A stretch of 64,000 nt of DNA from Vibrio algivorus. Lineage in GTDB: Bacteria; Pseudomonadota; Gammaproteobacteria; Enterobacterales; Vibrionaceae. The position numbers and the translations under genes are program-made. Positions 33,980 through 43,890 of the stretch are shown here, one piece after another (positions within the stretch are counted from its first letter, which is position 1; the number at the start of each line of letters is the position of its first letter). Under the pieces are notes generated by a model. It saw only the letters and a list, made by a program, of their open reading frames with translations, was not told the DNA's origin and made no database searches. The stretch is from NCBI RefSeq assembly GCF_002218005.2, contig NZ_AP018679.1, positions 310,001 to 374,000 of the forward strand, in the 5' to 3' direction.

Positions 33980-35008
33980 TTACTCTTCAAAATCAATAGC
34001 AACTTTACCTATCATGGTTCCGCTTTCTACTAGAGCATGTCCTTCTTTTAATGTATCGGCGCTGAATCCATAAATTTCTTTCGTCAGCGTTGAAACAAGT
34101 CGACCTGAATCCACTAAGTTTGCTACCTGTTTCAAAATATCACCTTGCTTATACATATCCTCAGTTTTATAAATCGAACGGGTAAACATCAACTCCCAAA
34201 TAAATCCAACTGATTTACCTTGTAGTTTACTTAAATCAACTCCACCATCGAATTCTACAATTGATGAAATCATTCCTTGGGGAGCGATAAGTTCCACCAT
34301 AGAGTCCCAATGACCTAGAGTATCAGCAGTATTAAAAATATAATCGACGGTATCAAAACCTAGCTCTCTTACAGAGTGAATCAAGTTATGGTGGTCTGCT
34401 ACATAATCAGCCCCCATTTGTTTGATCCACTCCTGACTTTCAGGACGTGAGCCAGTTGCAATTATTGTTAGGTTCGTCAATTGCTTTGCTAATTGAATGC
34501 TGATGGAACCAACCCCACCAGCTCCACCTATTATTAGTAGAGTTTTACGTTCATCTGGGGTTATTTTTAGACGATTAAACATCGCCTCCCACCCCGTTAA
34601 AGAAGTTAATGGAAGTACAGCTGATTCTGCATCCGTTAAACGTTTCGGGGCGAGAGCTACTATACGAGAGTCTACAGCATGGTACTCTGAATTTGTTCCC
34701 GGCCGAGTAACATCACCAGCATAAAACACGCGATCACCAACTTGAAAATTCGTTGCATTACTTCCAACGGCTACCACTACACCAACAGCATCAAAACCAA
34801 GAACTCGAGGTTGCTCAAGTGTTTTATCTGCAGCGGCTCTCATTCGAATTTTTGTATCTGCGGGATTAATTGAAACCGCTGAGATTTTAACTAACAGATC
34901 AAACTCGTTTAATTGTGGTAAAGCCATTTCAAATTCAAAAAGACTTGTAGGGTCTTGGATAAGTTTAGATTCTTTAAAACCAATTGCCTTCATATTATCG
35001 ATATTCAT
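33980..35008 (-). CDS. Quinone oxidoreductase-like medium-chain dehydrogenase
   Basis: 342 residues: GroES-like half with ISAVSINPADTKIR and GFDAVGVV, then the NAD(P)-binding GGAGGVGSISIQLAKQL (about 156-172). The pattern fits the zinc-type alcohol dehydrogenase-like family (TIGR02817-like), which reduces quinones or enones. No structural zinc cysteines are evident. It is separated from the upstream MFS gene by 216 bases of AT-rich sequence without seen features. Confidence 0.87.
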   Translation of the reverse strand: MNIDNMKAIGFKESKLIQDPTSLFEFEMALPQLNEFDLLVKISAVSINPADTKIRMRAAADKTLEQPRVLGFDAVGVVVAVGSNATNFQVGDRVFYAGDVTRPGTNSEYHAVDSRIVALAPKRLTDAESAVLPLTSLTGWEAMFNRLKITPDERKTLLIIGGAGGVGSISIQLAKQLTNLTIIATGSRPESQEWIKQMGADYVADHHNLIHSVRELGFDTVDYIFNTADTLGHWDSMVELIAPQGMISSIVEFDGGVDLSKLQGKSVGFIWELMFTRSIYKTEDMYKQGDILKQVANLVDSGRLVSTLTKEIYGFSADTLKEGHALVESGTMIGKVAIDFEE

Positions 35009-35224
35009 TAGTAGGTTCCTTCTATAATTTCTGCATCATTATGATCAATGAATTTTGTGGTTTTATTGTAAGAGGTTAGCTTTAATGTGAAAAATAATTC
35101 ACAAACCAGAGTGTCGATTATTCTGACAATCCCTCCTTGGTTATCAATTTATTTAAGTTAGTCATTAATAAATATTGAAAGTAAAATAACCGTTCCTAAC
35201 TTTGTCTGTTTCTTTAATTATTTT

Positions 35225-36403
35225 TTAGCTTGGGACTAATACAGATTGTTTATTTTCTTTTTTATTCATCTTGGTTATGAATAGTAATCCTATTAAAGGG
35301 ACGATAATGGCAGCGTAAGGGATCATTGCTCCTCCCATTTTACTATCAAGAATAACGCCCCCTAAGAAACCACCAAAAGCATTTGCTAAGTTAAACGCAG
35401 AGATATTGACCGTTGCTGCTAACTCTTGAGCTTTACCACCGTAATTCATCACTCGAAGTTGCATAGTCGGCACATTCGCGAAAGAGGCGATCCCAAACAA
35501 AAAAGCGCTGATTAAAAATAAGGTTTTGCTTTCTATGGTCCAACCAACCAAAATTAGTGACATGATCATAGCGGTGGCCCAGAATATTGATGCTTTTTGT
35601 AAGTTCTTGTCTGAGGATTGTCCTCCTAAGCTATTACCTGCAATTAATCCAATACCAATAATCACAAAGATCCATGTCATCGAACTTTCACTAAAACCTG
35701 TTATATGTATAGCGATAGGCGCAATATAACCATATAGCGTCATGAACCCAGACCAAGTGAAAATAGTGATAGCTAGGCTAATAAGCAACATAGGGTTTTT
35801 GAAGGCAGCTAATTGCTCTTTCACATTCTTACTTTCGCTAATCTCCCGCGATTGAATAGCAAAAAAGATAAAGAATAAGGATATGACCCCTAATGCCGCG
35901 ACAGCTAAAAATGTAGTGTGCCAATCATATTGAATCCCGATCCAGGTACCGATAGGGATACCTAAAACGTTCGCTAGAGTTAACCCAGCAAACATTTGTC
36001 CAACTGCACGCCCTGCCATTTTTTTAGACACTAAGTTTGTTGCGACGACAGCACCGATACCATAAAAAGGACCTTGGACTAAACCTGTAACAACACGGCT
36101 AATCATAAGAATAGGGTAGTTGGGTGACAAGGCAGACAGTATGTTCCCGATGATAAACAAGACCATTAAACTTGCTAATACCGTTCTTTTTTTAAATTGT
36201 GCTAAATAAATGGTCAGTAACGGACCACCAAACACAATGGCAAGTGCATAAGCACTAATTAAGTAGCCAGCTTGCCCCTCGGTAATAGATAAAGATTGAG
36301 CAACTTGAGGTAATATACCGGCAATAACAAATTCGGCTGTTCCAATAGCAAATGCTGATAGAGTTAATATCCACACTTGGATAGGCATTTTTTCTTTATT
36401 CAT
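35225..36403 (-). CDS. Major facilitator superfamily efflux transporter
   Basis: 392 residues with twelve membrane segments and the DHA1-type N-terminus FAIGTAEFVIAGILPQVA, as in AraJ/YdhP-like sugar or drug exporters. RVVTGLVQGPFYGIG is the family's motif C-like region. It lies 48 bases downstream of the SDR gene and is probably co-transcribed with it, under the divergent LysR gene. Substrate is unknown. Confidence 0.88.
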   Translation of the reverse strand: MNKEKMPIQVWILTLSAFAIGTAEFVIAGILPQVAQSLSITEGQAGYLISAYALAIVFGGPLLTIYLAQFKKRTVLASLMVLFIIGNILSALSPNYPILMISRVVTGLVQGPFYGIGAVVATNLVSKKMAGRAVGQMFAGLTLANVLGIPIGTWIGIQYDWHTTFLAVAALGVISLFFIFFAIQSREISESKNVKEQLAAFKNPMLLISLAITIFTWSGFMTLYGYIAPIAIHITGFSESSMTWIFVIIGIGLIAGNSLGGQSSDKNLQKASIFWATAMIMSLILVGWTIESKTLFLISAFLFGIASFANVPTMQLRVMNYGGKAQELAATVNISAFNLANAFGGFLGGVILDSKMGGAMIPYAAIIVPLIGLLFITKMNKKENKQSVLVPS

Positions 36404-36451
36404 AGATCCTTCTTATGCACCGTTTAATTAAAATGATTACGTGTGATGGGG

Positions 36452-37120
36452 TTACCCCAATAGAGCACCGCCTTCAACATCAAGAACGGAACCTGTCATA
36501 TAGGTATTTTGAATCGCAAACAGATAAGCCATGGCAATATCACTAGCTTCACCAACTTTTCCAGCAGGGAGGTTATTCTGTGCTTGTTCATACATGGCAT
36601 CTCTATCGGTAGCACTCATGCTTTTATATGCTTCAGTTTTCGTTAAACCTGGGCTAACTACATTGACACGGATGGGGGCTAATTCTTTTGCTAGCACTTT
36701 TGTGGTTGCTTCAATAGCCGCATTGATAGCCGTTTTTACATAGGTGTTAGCGACAACTTTTCGCGATAACACCCCTGATGTCAGCGTCATTGAACCACTT
36801 GGTTTAATATATTGCGCCGCATGTTTGGCAACATTAATTGCTCCCCAGAATTTGGTATCAAAAGCCGCTTTTGCTTGTGCTAGTTCAACATCTTGGACCT
36901 TCCCTGATGGTGCATATGAACCTGCTGTCATGATTAAATGATCAAAGTTGCCAATAGATTCGAAATAACGACGCACAGAATGTTCATCAGACACATCTAA
37001 TCCAGTTTGACGGCTCGCAACATGCACTTGATGCCCTTCTGTTTTTAGTTGTTGGGCCAATTCAGCACCAATGCCGGATGTTCCTCCAACGATTACATAT
37101 AAAGTTTTATCTTTAGCCAT
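36452..37120 (-). CDS. Atypical short-chain dehydrogenase/reductase
   Basis: 222 residues with the Rossmann motif VGGTSGIGAELAQ (about 11-23), MTAGSYAP and the C-terminal VNVVSPGLTKTEAY and YMTGSVLDVEGG of SDR enzymes. The usual catalytic YxxxK is not present where expected: aligned there is TYVKTAINAAIEATTK, with Lys for Tyr and Asn for Lys. This resembles an atypical SDR branch (PRK07041-like, from memory). AGAGATAAATC precedes the ATG. It is divergent from a LysR gene 122 bases away. Confidence 0.8.
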   Translation of the reverse strand: MAKDKTLYVIVGGTSGIGAELAQQLKTEGHQVHVASRQTGLDVSDEHSVRRYFESIGNFDHLIMTAGSYAPSGKVQDVELAQAKAAFDTKFWGAINVAKHAAQYIKPSGSMTLTSGVLSRKVVANTYVKTAINAAIEATTKVLAKELAPIRVNVVSPGLTKTEAYKSMSATDRDAMYEQAQNNLPAGKVGEASDIAMAYLFAIQNTYMTGSVLDVEGGALLG

Positions 37121-37242
37121 GATTTATCTCTCAAATAAGTTACGATGAAATAATTATATTAGTTAGAGAGATATTGATAATTGGTTAATAACTGAATTCA
37201 TTATTCAGATAAGCCAAATAATAGTGCTCAAAAGAGGGATAA

Positions 37243-38169
37243 ATGGACAAGTTTGCTGATATGACACTCTTCGTGAGTATTGTTAAAAATCAAGGTCTTG
37301 CTGCTGCGGGGAGAGAATTAGGCCTTTCTGCTGCGACGGTCACATCTCGCTTACAAGCATTGGAAGATCGGTATAGAGTTAAACTGCTTAATCGAAATAC
37401 GCGCCATATATCATTAACTGATTCTGGCGCCCTTTATCATCAGGCATGTCTAGAGATCATTGAAAATGTGAGAAAAACTGAATCTCTATTACAAACAGGA
37501 ACGAAAGAAATTCGTGGTTCTTTAAAAATCTCAGCGCCTCGAGATATCGGAAAACAATATATTTCTCCCATCATTTCAGCCTTCACGAAACGCTACCCTG
37601 ATGTCGTTCCTTATTTATACTTAGATGATAATTTATCTAACCTTACAGAATCAGGGTTAGATATCGTTATTCGTTATGGAGAACTCGCGGATAGTCGCTT
37701 AATTTCTCGTAAGCTTGCATCAAGTCGAAGAGTGTTATGCGCATCTCCTGATTATCTTCTAAAAAAAGGAACACCTACTTGTCCTCAAGATTTGCTTGAA
37801 CACGATTGCCTCTCCATGATCCGTAGTAATGAGGAATTAAAAACATGGCATTTTGAAGATAAAAAACATCATAGATCAATCACTATTGTACCTCAGCGTT
37901 TTTCTGATGATGGTGAGGTGATAAGGCAGTGGGCGATACAAGGCGCAGGGATCGCGCTGAAATCAGAATTAGATGTGAGAGAAGACATTAAGCAAGAACG
38001 ATTAGTTATGATCATGAACGATTATATGACAAATTTTAATGCCTTCACATCAAGCGCAAATGCAGATTTAAATGTCCTCTATTTAAGCAGGCACCATCAG
38101 CCTAAAAGGATTCGTTTATTTTTAGACTTTCTCATTGAGCATTTTTCTACGTATATTAGTTCCGATTAG
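37243..38169 (+). CDS. LysR-family regulator
   Basis: 308 residues: HTH (residues 1-60; GLAAAGRELGLSAATVTSRLQALE) and an effector domain (about 92-295) beginning GSLKISAPRDIGKQYISP, typical of the CrgA/DhaR-like LysR subgroup. It is divergent from the SDR and MFS genes and probably regulates them. AGAGGGAT precedes the ATG. Confidence 0.88.
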   Translation: MDKFADMTLFVSIVKNQGLAAAGRELGLSAATVTSRLQALEDRYRVKLLNRNTRHISLTDSGALYHQACLEIIENVRKTESLLQTGTKEIRGSLKISAPRDIGKQYISPIISAFTKRYPDVVPYLYLDDNLSNLTESGLDIVIRYGELADSRLISRKLASSRRVLCASPDYLLKKGTPTCPQDLLEHDCLSMIRSNEELKTWHFEDKKHHRSITIVPQRFSDDGEVIRQWAIQGAGIALKSELDVREDIKQERLVMIMNDYMTNFNAFTSSANADLNVLYLSRHHQPKRIRLFLDFLIEHFSTYISSD

Positions 38170-38277
38170 GTAAGTGATGCTCACTTGGATAAGCGTGTTA
38201 ACTTGAAGCGTTTAACATGAATGGATTTGTCTATGTTAGGGTAGGTTGTGCTTAGATATTTATCGCCAACACCGCCA

Positions 38278-39177
38278 TTACAAATGGGCCTGGACATATT
38301 CAATAAAGTGAGTGATTAGAGCGGATTCTGCACGTCGCTGTGTATAAACCGCATAGAAGTTTGAACTCTTTGGTCGATACTTTGGTAATACTTCACTCAC
38401 AATCCCTTGCTCTAAGTCATTAGCAATTAAGTAGCGAGGTAATAGTGCGATGCCAAGTCCTTGCTTCATTGCAGAATAAATAGCTTGTTTATGACTAAAC
38501 GAAAGTTCTCCAGCCACTTTTACGGTTAATTCTTTTTCATTATCTAACAATATCCATTGCTCATAGCGTGAATAGTTTGTACATCGAGTGAGCAACTGAT
38601 GCATCTGTAGATCGCTTGGATGAACGAGGGGTGGGGATTGCAAAAGGTAAGTTTTTGTCGCACATAAAACCATTTCATCTTTAGCAATAAAACGGGCTAT
38701 ATAAGGTTCATTATTTAACTCTGTGCTACGAAATGCGACATGGATATTTTCTCTTTGTAGATCGGATGTGAAGTTACTGAAATCGACAATTAAACGAACT
38801 TGGGGATGAGTTGCTCGAAACTTAAGCAAGATAGGTGTCAACATTATTTCACCCCATAATGTAGGGGCGGTAATGCGCAACTCTCCGCAGAGAGAATGCC
38901 GGCGACTATGTAACCCATCAACTAATTGTTCGTGTAGAGTGATCATCTGCTCAGCATGATGGTAGGTTAATTCACCTGCATCGGTGAGATGGAGTTTTCG
39001 AGTTGTACGTTTGAGTAATACTACGCCTAAATTCTGTTCTAAATACTTGAGATCTTTTGATGCTTTACTGGGAGTGATCCCTAAGTGGTCAGCCGCAAGA
39101 GTGAAAGATTCAAATTGAACAATACTGACCAATAAACGCATTAAATAAAGATTATCTAGCTTATTTTGACTCATCAT
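38278..39177 (-). CDS. LysR-family regulator
   Basis: 299 residues with N-terminal HTH (about 8-66; SFTLAADHLGITPSKASKDLKYLE) and effector domain (about 97-295). It is divergent from the Old Yellow Enzyme-RidA-PhzF-efflux operon, whose first start is 101 bases away, and is the likely regulator of that operon. Confidence 0.88.
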   Translation of the reverse strand: MMSQNKLDNLYLMRLLVSIVQFESFTLAADHLGITPSKASKDLKYLEQNLGVVLLKRTTRKLHLTDAGELTYHHAEQMITLHEQLVDGLHSRRHSLCGELRITAPTLWGEIMLTPILLKFRATHPQVRLIVDFSNFTSDLQRENIHVAFRSTELNNEPYIARFIAKDEMVLCATKTYLLQSPPLVHPSDLQMHQLLTRCTNYSRYEQWILLDNEKELTVKVAGELSFSHKQAIYSAMKQGLGIALLPRYLIANDLEQGIVSEVLPKYRPKSSNFYAVYTQRRAESALITHFIEYVQAHL

Positions 39178-39278
39178 TATGTCCTGTCAGGCATTAAAGT
39201 GTTTCCAATTTATTCGATTATAACTTATCTGGTTTTAACTATGATGTGGTAAACCTCATTAATTGGACTGAAAGACAT

Positions 39279-40388
39279 ATGCTTAAAAAAATAAATGATG
39301 ATTTTTACTTTAGGCAGGCCGATGTACGATTAAAAAACAGAGTGATATTGGCTCCTCTCACACATAATATGAGCTCAGAAACAGGAGATCCTAGTCAAGC
39401 TGAACTTGATTGGCTCGCTCGCTGTATTCGTGGAGGATTTGGGTTAGTTATCACGGCAGCTACTCAGGTCTTATCTGGCGGTCGCTGTTGGCTAGGACAG
39501 CCAGCTTTGGTGACACCTTTTCAACAAAATGCCTTCTCTACTTTAGCTAAAACGGCAAATGAAAATAATGCACTAGTATTAGTTCAGCTTCACCATGGTG
39601 GACTAAGAGCGGCCTCTGATCTTAATGATGGTGCTGCTCCTGTCGGGCCAAGTGAGGTACAACCAGGAGGGCGCTATGATCTTGGTGTAACAGAGCTTAA
39701 AGACAAAGATATCTATGAACTAATAGAAGCCTTTGTCCGATCCGCACAACGGGCTTATGACGCAGGTTTGCATGGTGTTGAGTTACATGCTGCACATAAT
39801 TTTTTACTGTGTAATTTTCTCAATCCTACACTGAATAAGCGAACAGATCAGTGGGGAGGAAGCGTAAAAAGTAGATCTCGATTTTTAATTGAAATCATTA
39901 GAGGTATTCGAGCTCGGTTACCTCGTCAGTTTTTAGTTGGAGTTCGACTCTCACCAGAAAGTTATGCCAATATTGTTGGAATAAAGCTTGATAATCAGTT
40001 AGCAGTTACTCGTTTATTAGCAAATGAGGAGATTGATTATGTGCATTTTTCCATGGGTGATACTTTTAAGTCCGCTAAAGATAAGCCAAACTCTGATTTG
40101 CTGACGGAGCTGAGCAAAGCCGTACCAGAGCATATCCCCTTAATGGTTGCTGGAAACATCCATGATGGAATAGATGCAGAGATAGCATTGGAAGGTGGTG
40201 CTGATTTGGTTGCCATTGGTAGCGCTGCACTAGGCAATCCTGATTGGGTAAAAAGAATCAACAATTCTACTCCTTTAGTTTGTCCACCTTATACAAAGCA
40301 TTGGATGATAGTTCAAGGCTTCACGTCACAAGGTCTTGATTATTTGATGAGTCATCCAAGTTTGATTGAGCCGGTGGATGTAGAATGA
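39279..40388 (+). CDS. NADH:flavin oxidoreductase (Old Yellow Enzyme family)
   Basis: About 369 residues. RLKNRVILAPLTHNMSS is the N-terminal FMN region. HAAHNFLLCNFLNP carries the active-site histidine pair, and HGGLR, RLSPE and a C-terminal ADLVAIGSAALGNPDW complete the barrel. It reduces an activated C=C bond with NAD(P)H. I favour the ATG at 39279; an in-frame ATG at 39246 adds 11 residues. It starts an operon with RidA (28 bases later), PhzF and an efflux pair. Confidence 0.85.
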   Translation: MLKKINDDFYFRQADVRLKNRVILAPLTHNMSSETGDPSQAELDWLARCIRGGFGLVITAATQVLSGGRCWLGQPALVTPFQQNAFSTLAKTANENNALVLVQLHHGGLRAASDLNDGAAPVGPSEVQPGGRYDLGVTELKDKDIYELIEAFVRSAQRAYDAGLHGVELHAAHNFLLCNFLNPTLNKRTDQWGGSVKSRSRFLIEIIRGIRARLPRQFLVGVRLSPESYANIVGIKLDNQLAVTRLLANEEIDYVHFSMGDTFKSAKDKPNSDLLTELSKAVPEHIPLMVAGNIHDGIDAEIALEGGADLVAIGSAALGNPDWVKRINNSTPLVCPPYTKHWMIVQGFTSQGLDYLMSHPSLIEPVDVE

Positions 40389-40415
40389 TACCAGAATCAA
40401 TATGGAGACTTAAGA

Positions 40416-40817
40416 ATGAAACTGATTAACACGACTGGCTCTAAAGAACCAAATGGGCATTACAGTCAAGCAAGTATGATTGGTAATACCTTATATGTAT
40501 CAGCTCAACTTCCTGAACCTATATTGTCTCCAAGGCATAATGATATAGAGCAAGAAGTAGGGAGACAAACGCGATCAGTTTTAACTAATATCCTCGCGAT
40601 CACTCAGGCTGCTGGCGGCACATTGAATGATATTGCTTTGGTTCGTTTTTACTCTACTGATATAAAATATTGGCCAATGATAGACCGAGCCTTTGCAGAC
40701 TTTATGGGTGATCATCTGCCAGCTAGGGCTGTGATATGCATTGCTGCGATTAAACAAGATTTCCTTGTGATGGCAGAAGCTATTTCTGAGATCCCTTTAT
40801 CAACAATTAAGGATTAG
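40416..40817 (+). CDS. RidA/YjgF-family protein (enamine/imine deaminase)
   Basis: 133 residues, the usual RidA length. It has GHYSQASMIGNTLYVSAQLP, then the Arg region HLPARAVICIAAI; the arginine in LPAR is the one that binds the carboxylate in true RidA enzymes. RidA hydrolyses reactive 2-aminoacrylate-type enamines or imines. GGAGACTTAAG precedes the ATG. Five bases separate it from the PhzF gene, so the three enzymes are translationally close. Confidence 0.85.
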   Translation: MKLINTTGSKEPNGHYSQASMIGNTLYVSAQLPEPILSPRHNDIEQEVGRQTRSVLTNILAITQAAGGTLNDIALVRFYSTDIKYWPMIDRAFADFMGDHLPARAVICIAAIKQDFLVMAEAISEIPLSTIKD

Positions 40818-40821
40818 AACC

Positions 40822-41709
40822 ATGGTTACTGTTTATGTTGTCGATGCTTTTACCACAGAACCGAATACCGGTAATAGAGCTGGGGTGGTTTTAGATGCCG
40901 ATCACCTTACTACTCAAGATATGCAAAATATTGCTGCATTTGCAGGTTATTCAGAAACTGCCTTTGTTTTATCCCCGACAGATCAAAGCCATGATATTCA
41001 TGTGCGATATTTTACTCCAACAAATGAGGTCCCGATATGCGGACATGCAACCATTGCGACTCATTTTTTACGCGCAAGTTTAGGGAGTAAATCAGATTAC
41101 CCGCTGATTGCCAAAACAGGAGCGGGTAATTTATCTGTGTCAATTTCAGACAGTAAAGAAGGGTTAATGGTGTCAATGGTTCAAGGACGAGTCGAATTTC
41201 AACCTCCTTTTACTCCACAGCAACGGGATGAGCTTGCCATCGCTTTAGGTATTAAGGCTAATGATTTTGCTAACTTACCAATACAGATCGCCACAACTGG
41301 TCATTCCAAGGTTATGATACCAATGTTGAGTCGAAAGACACTTGATGGACTCACCCCTAATAAAGAGAAATTGAAAGCGATCAGTGCCGAGATTGATTGT
41401 AATGGTTTTTTTCCATTCGTATTAGAAGGAAGCAAGCAGACCCCGATCACTTTTGGCCGCATGTTCGCACCGGCAATTGGCATTGATGAAGATCCTGTGA
41501 CAGGAAATGCAAATGGTCCTGCTGGTGCTTACCTTGTTCATCATAATTTAATTGAATGTGAGCCAGAAGTGCATTATTGGGGGCATCAAGGCCTAGCCAT
41601 AAATAAACCTGGGAGAGTTTTGGTGTCTGTTAATAAGGTGAATTCAATCTTAAAGGTCAGTATTGCAGGGCAAGCAGTTTTAATTGGAAAGAGAGAGACG
41701 ATTTCATAA
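40822..41709 (+). CDS. PhzF-family protein
   Basis: 295 residues of the PhzF/diaminopimelate-epimerase-like fold: VDAFTTEPNTGNRAGVVLDA, SETAFVL with the conserved catalytic Glu (about residue 45), CGHATIATHF and DEDPVTGNANGPAGAY. PhzF isomerises 2,3-dihydro-3-hydroxyanthranilate in phenazine synthesis, but most relatives have unknown substrates. Here the neighbours are an alkene reductase, a RidA protein and an efflux pump. Confidence 0.88.
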   Translation: MVTVYVVDAFTTEPNTGNRAGVVLDADHLTTQDMQNIAAFAGYSETAFVLSPTDQSHDIHVRYFTPTNEVPICGHATIATHFLRASLGSKSDYPLIAKTGAGNLSVSISDSKEGLMVSMVQGRVEFQPPFTPQQRDELAIALGIKANDFANLPIQIATTGHSKVMIPMLSRKTLDGLTPNKEKLKAISAEIDCNGFFPFVLEGSKQTPITFGRMFAPAIGIDEDPVTGNANGPAGAYLVHHNLIECEPEVHYWGHQGLAINKPGRVLVSVNKVNSILKVSIAGQAVLIGKRETIS

Positions 41710-41794
41710 ATGACATTGTGAATTCCATAGGTGGAATATATTTATCTGAATTACCTAGCTATAATAATTCTATCGGGTTATTTGAGGGGGTGAT

Positions 41795-42850
41795 ATGTTG
41801 ATAAAAAGGCTAACAAATTTTTCTTTTAAGATTGTTTTTTCTTGTTTGTTTCTAGTGGCTGTTTTATTGATTGTTTCAGATATTTGGGCTCCCTTCACAA
41901 CGGATGCTACGATTCAAAAGAGAATTTCAAATGTCACTTCCCAAGTTAATGGCATCGTTCAAAATGTTTATGTCAGTAATGGCGAACAGGTTAATAAAGG
42001 GGATGTGTTATTTTCTATCGAAGATCAAGATTACATTAGCCTTCTTGCTTCATCTAAAGCTGATTATATTATTACACAACAAAATATAGAGTCATTAAAT
42101 GCACAACTACAATCAGATAAAGCGAACTTAAAGATACAGCATGCTGAATATAATAAAGTCTTGCATCATTTTAAGCGTTTTAAAAAATTATTTAATGCTC
42201 ATCAGATCAGTGAAGATGATTTTGAACAATCCAAAACAGATAGTGAACTGGCTCTCGCTCAAATAGAATTGGCAGAAGCAAACCTTCAAAAAACACAAGC
42301 ATCATTGGGGGAAAATAAAAGTAATGGGCAATATTTACAAGCGAAAGCGAACCTAGAACGAGCTCAGCTAAATCTAGAAAGAACAAAAGTTAAAGCAAAG
42401 CAAGCCGGTATTGTCACTAATTTACAACTTTCAACTGGTGATTATGTTTCAAATAACACAAGCCCTTTATTACTCGTTGATAATCAGCATGGATGGTTAA
42501 TTGCAAACTTTAATGAAAAAGGCATCAAAGCCCTTTCTCATTCCCAAAAAGTCTTGGTTGTTTATGATGCCTTTCCTGGTCAAGTATTTGAACATCGCAT
42601 AGATAGTATTGACTATGCTGTCGATACTGGGGTTGGGATAATAGGCAAAGCTTCAACAACTAATACCAGTGAACGATGGATACGAAAACCTCAATCTTTT
42701 CCTGCGCGTATTAATATTGGCAACGAAAGTCACGATCTCATTGCAGGCTCAAAAGCAACTGTCATGGTGGTCTCAGAAGATAATATTTTTTGGCGTAGTT
42801 TCAGTCAATTAGTTATGCATACAATCTCATTATTGCGTTATATATACTAA
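41795..42850 (+). CDS. HlyD/EmrA-type membrane fusion protein
   Basis: 351 residues with one N-terminal membrane anchor (about 10-29), a split biotinyl-lipoyl-like domain (SQVNGIVQNVYVSNGEQVNKG and KAKQAGIVTNLQLSTGDYV), a helical coiled-coil hairpin (about 85-190) and a beta-barrel region. It is like AaeA/EmrA periplasmic adaptors. It works with the following membrane protein (eight bases later) to export a compound, probably through an outer-membrane factor encoded elsewhere. Confidence 0.88.
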   Translation: MLIKRLTNFSFKIVFSCLFLVAVLLIVSDIWAPFTTDATIQKRISNVTSQVNGIVQNVYVSNGEQVNKGDVLFSIEDQDYISLLASSKADYIITQQNIESLNAQLQSDKANLKIQHAEYNKVLHHFKRFKKLFNAHQISEDDFEQSKTDSELALAQIELAEANLQKTQASLGENKSNGQYLQAKANLERAQLNLERTKVKAKQAGIVTNLQLSTGDYVSNNTSPLLLVDNQHGWLIANFNEKGIKALSHSQKVLVVYDAFPGQVFEHRIDSIDYAVDTGVGIIGKASTTNTSERWIRKPQSFPARINIGNESHDLIAGSKATVMVVSEDNIFWRSFSQLVMHTISLLRYIY

Positions 42851-42858
42851 GGATAATT

Positions 42859-43890
42859 ATGTGGTTGTCTTCTGAAAAACAAGTTTTTTATCGAGCGACT
42901 TTGCTTTTTAGTTTAAGTGTATTATTTGCTCTGATTTTCAATATATCTACACCTGTGTGGAGTGTATTGATTGTGACTCCTATAGTTACGATGAGTAAGT
43001 TTAAGTTAGATAGAATTCTTATTAGCATTATTAAACAAATAGCTTGTTTAACTGCAGGTATGATTATAGCTGAAATATTTTATCATCAATTCTTTATGAT
43101 GTGGCTAGTCAGTGCCTTATTTGTATACTTTATGATATCTCGTGCCAAGTATCATGAAAATAGTTTTATATTGATGGCTCTATTTTTCTTTTTCTCCTTT
43201 GGGTTAGTAAAAACAACAGAAGGGATACCAGTTGAAAATACTATTTATAGTATGGTTCAAATCACTTTCTATGTTGTCCCCTTAGCTTGGTTTTTATTTA
43301 CTATTTTTCCGGAGAATAAAACCATAGCGTTATTGGATATTGAAAAACCAAAAACACTGACCCCTATTACACAGTTTCAGTGCATCATTGTAACAATGAT
43401 CATTTCAATAGTTAATTTGGTGTTTATGTTAGTAACATTAGAAAGTGCTATTTTTTGTATCGTTGTTATCAATGCTGCTCTATTAACATTCAACTTGAGT
43501 AAATTAAAACAACATATTGGTCTTATTATACCGATTCAAGTTGGGGGGTGTATTATCGGATTGATAATGAATGCTATGTTATTAGGACAAGGAACCAATA
43601 TCTTATGGACTTCTTTAGTTATAGTAACCTTCTCCTTTTTGTTTATCTATGCACATTTCAATCCAAAGTATAAATTCAAGTCTATTTACAGTTATGAGAT
43701 TTCATTATTAAGAGCTACATTTATACCGTTTACTCTCTACTCTGAAAGTCATGGATTCAATCCTGAAAGTTATCTTCATCGCTCTTATGATATGTTGGTT
43801 ACTTTGATTTTTTTAACTATTTTATGGAAAGTAGGGCAATACTTTGCAAGTAGTCCTAAATATCAACGATTAGTAAATAAAGAAGTTTGA
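42859..43890 (+). CDS. DUF2955/FUSC-like inner-membrane transporter
   Basis: 343 residues with about ten membrane segments. It resembles the DUF2955 family, a relative of the AaeB/fusaric acid resistance (FUSC) exporters, that accompanies HlyD-type adaptors. AAGGATAATT precedes the ATG, and it follows the adaptor by eight bases. Its last 28 bases overlap the end of the convergent LysR gene. Confidence 0.8.
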   Translation: MWLSSEKQVFYRATLLFSLSVLFALIFNISTPVWSVLIVTPIVTMSKFKLDRILISIIKQIACLTAGMIIAEIFYHQFFMMWLVSALFVYFMISRAKYHENSFILMALFFFFSFGLVKTTEGIPVENTIYSMVQITFYVVPLAWFLFTIFPENKTIALLDIEKPKTLTPITQFQCIIVTMIISIVNLVFMLVTLESAIFCIVVINAALLTFNLSKLKQHIGLIIPIQVGGCIIGLIMNAMLLGQGTNILWTSLVIVTFSFLFIYAHFNPKYKFKSIYSYEISLLRATFIPFTLYSESHGFNPESYLHRSYDMLVTLIFLTILWKVGQYFASSPKYQRLVNKEV

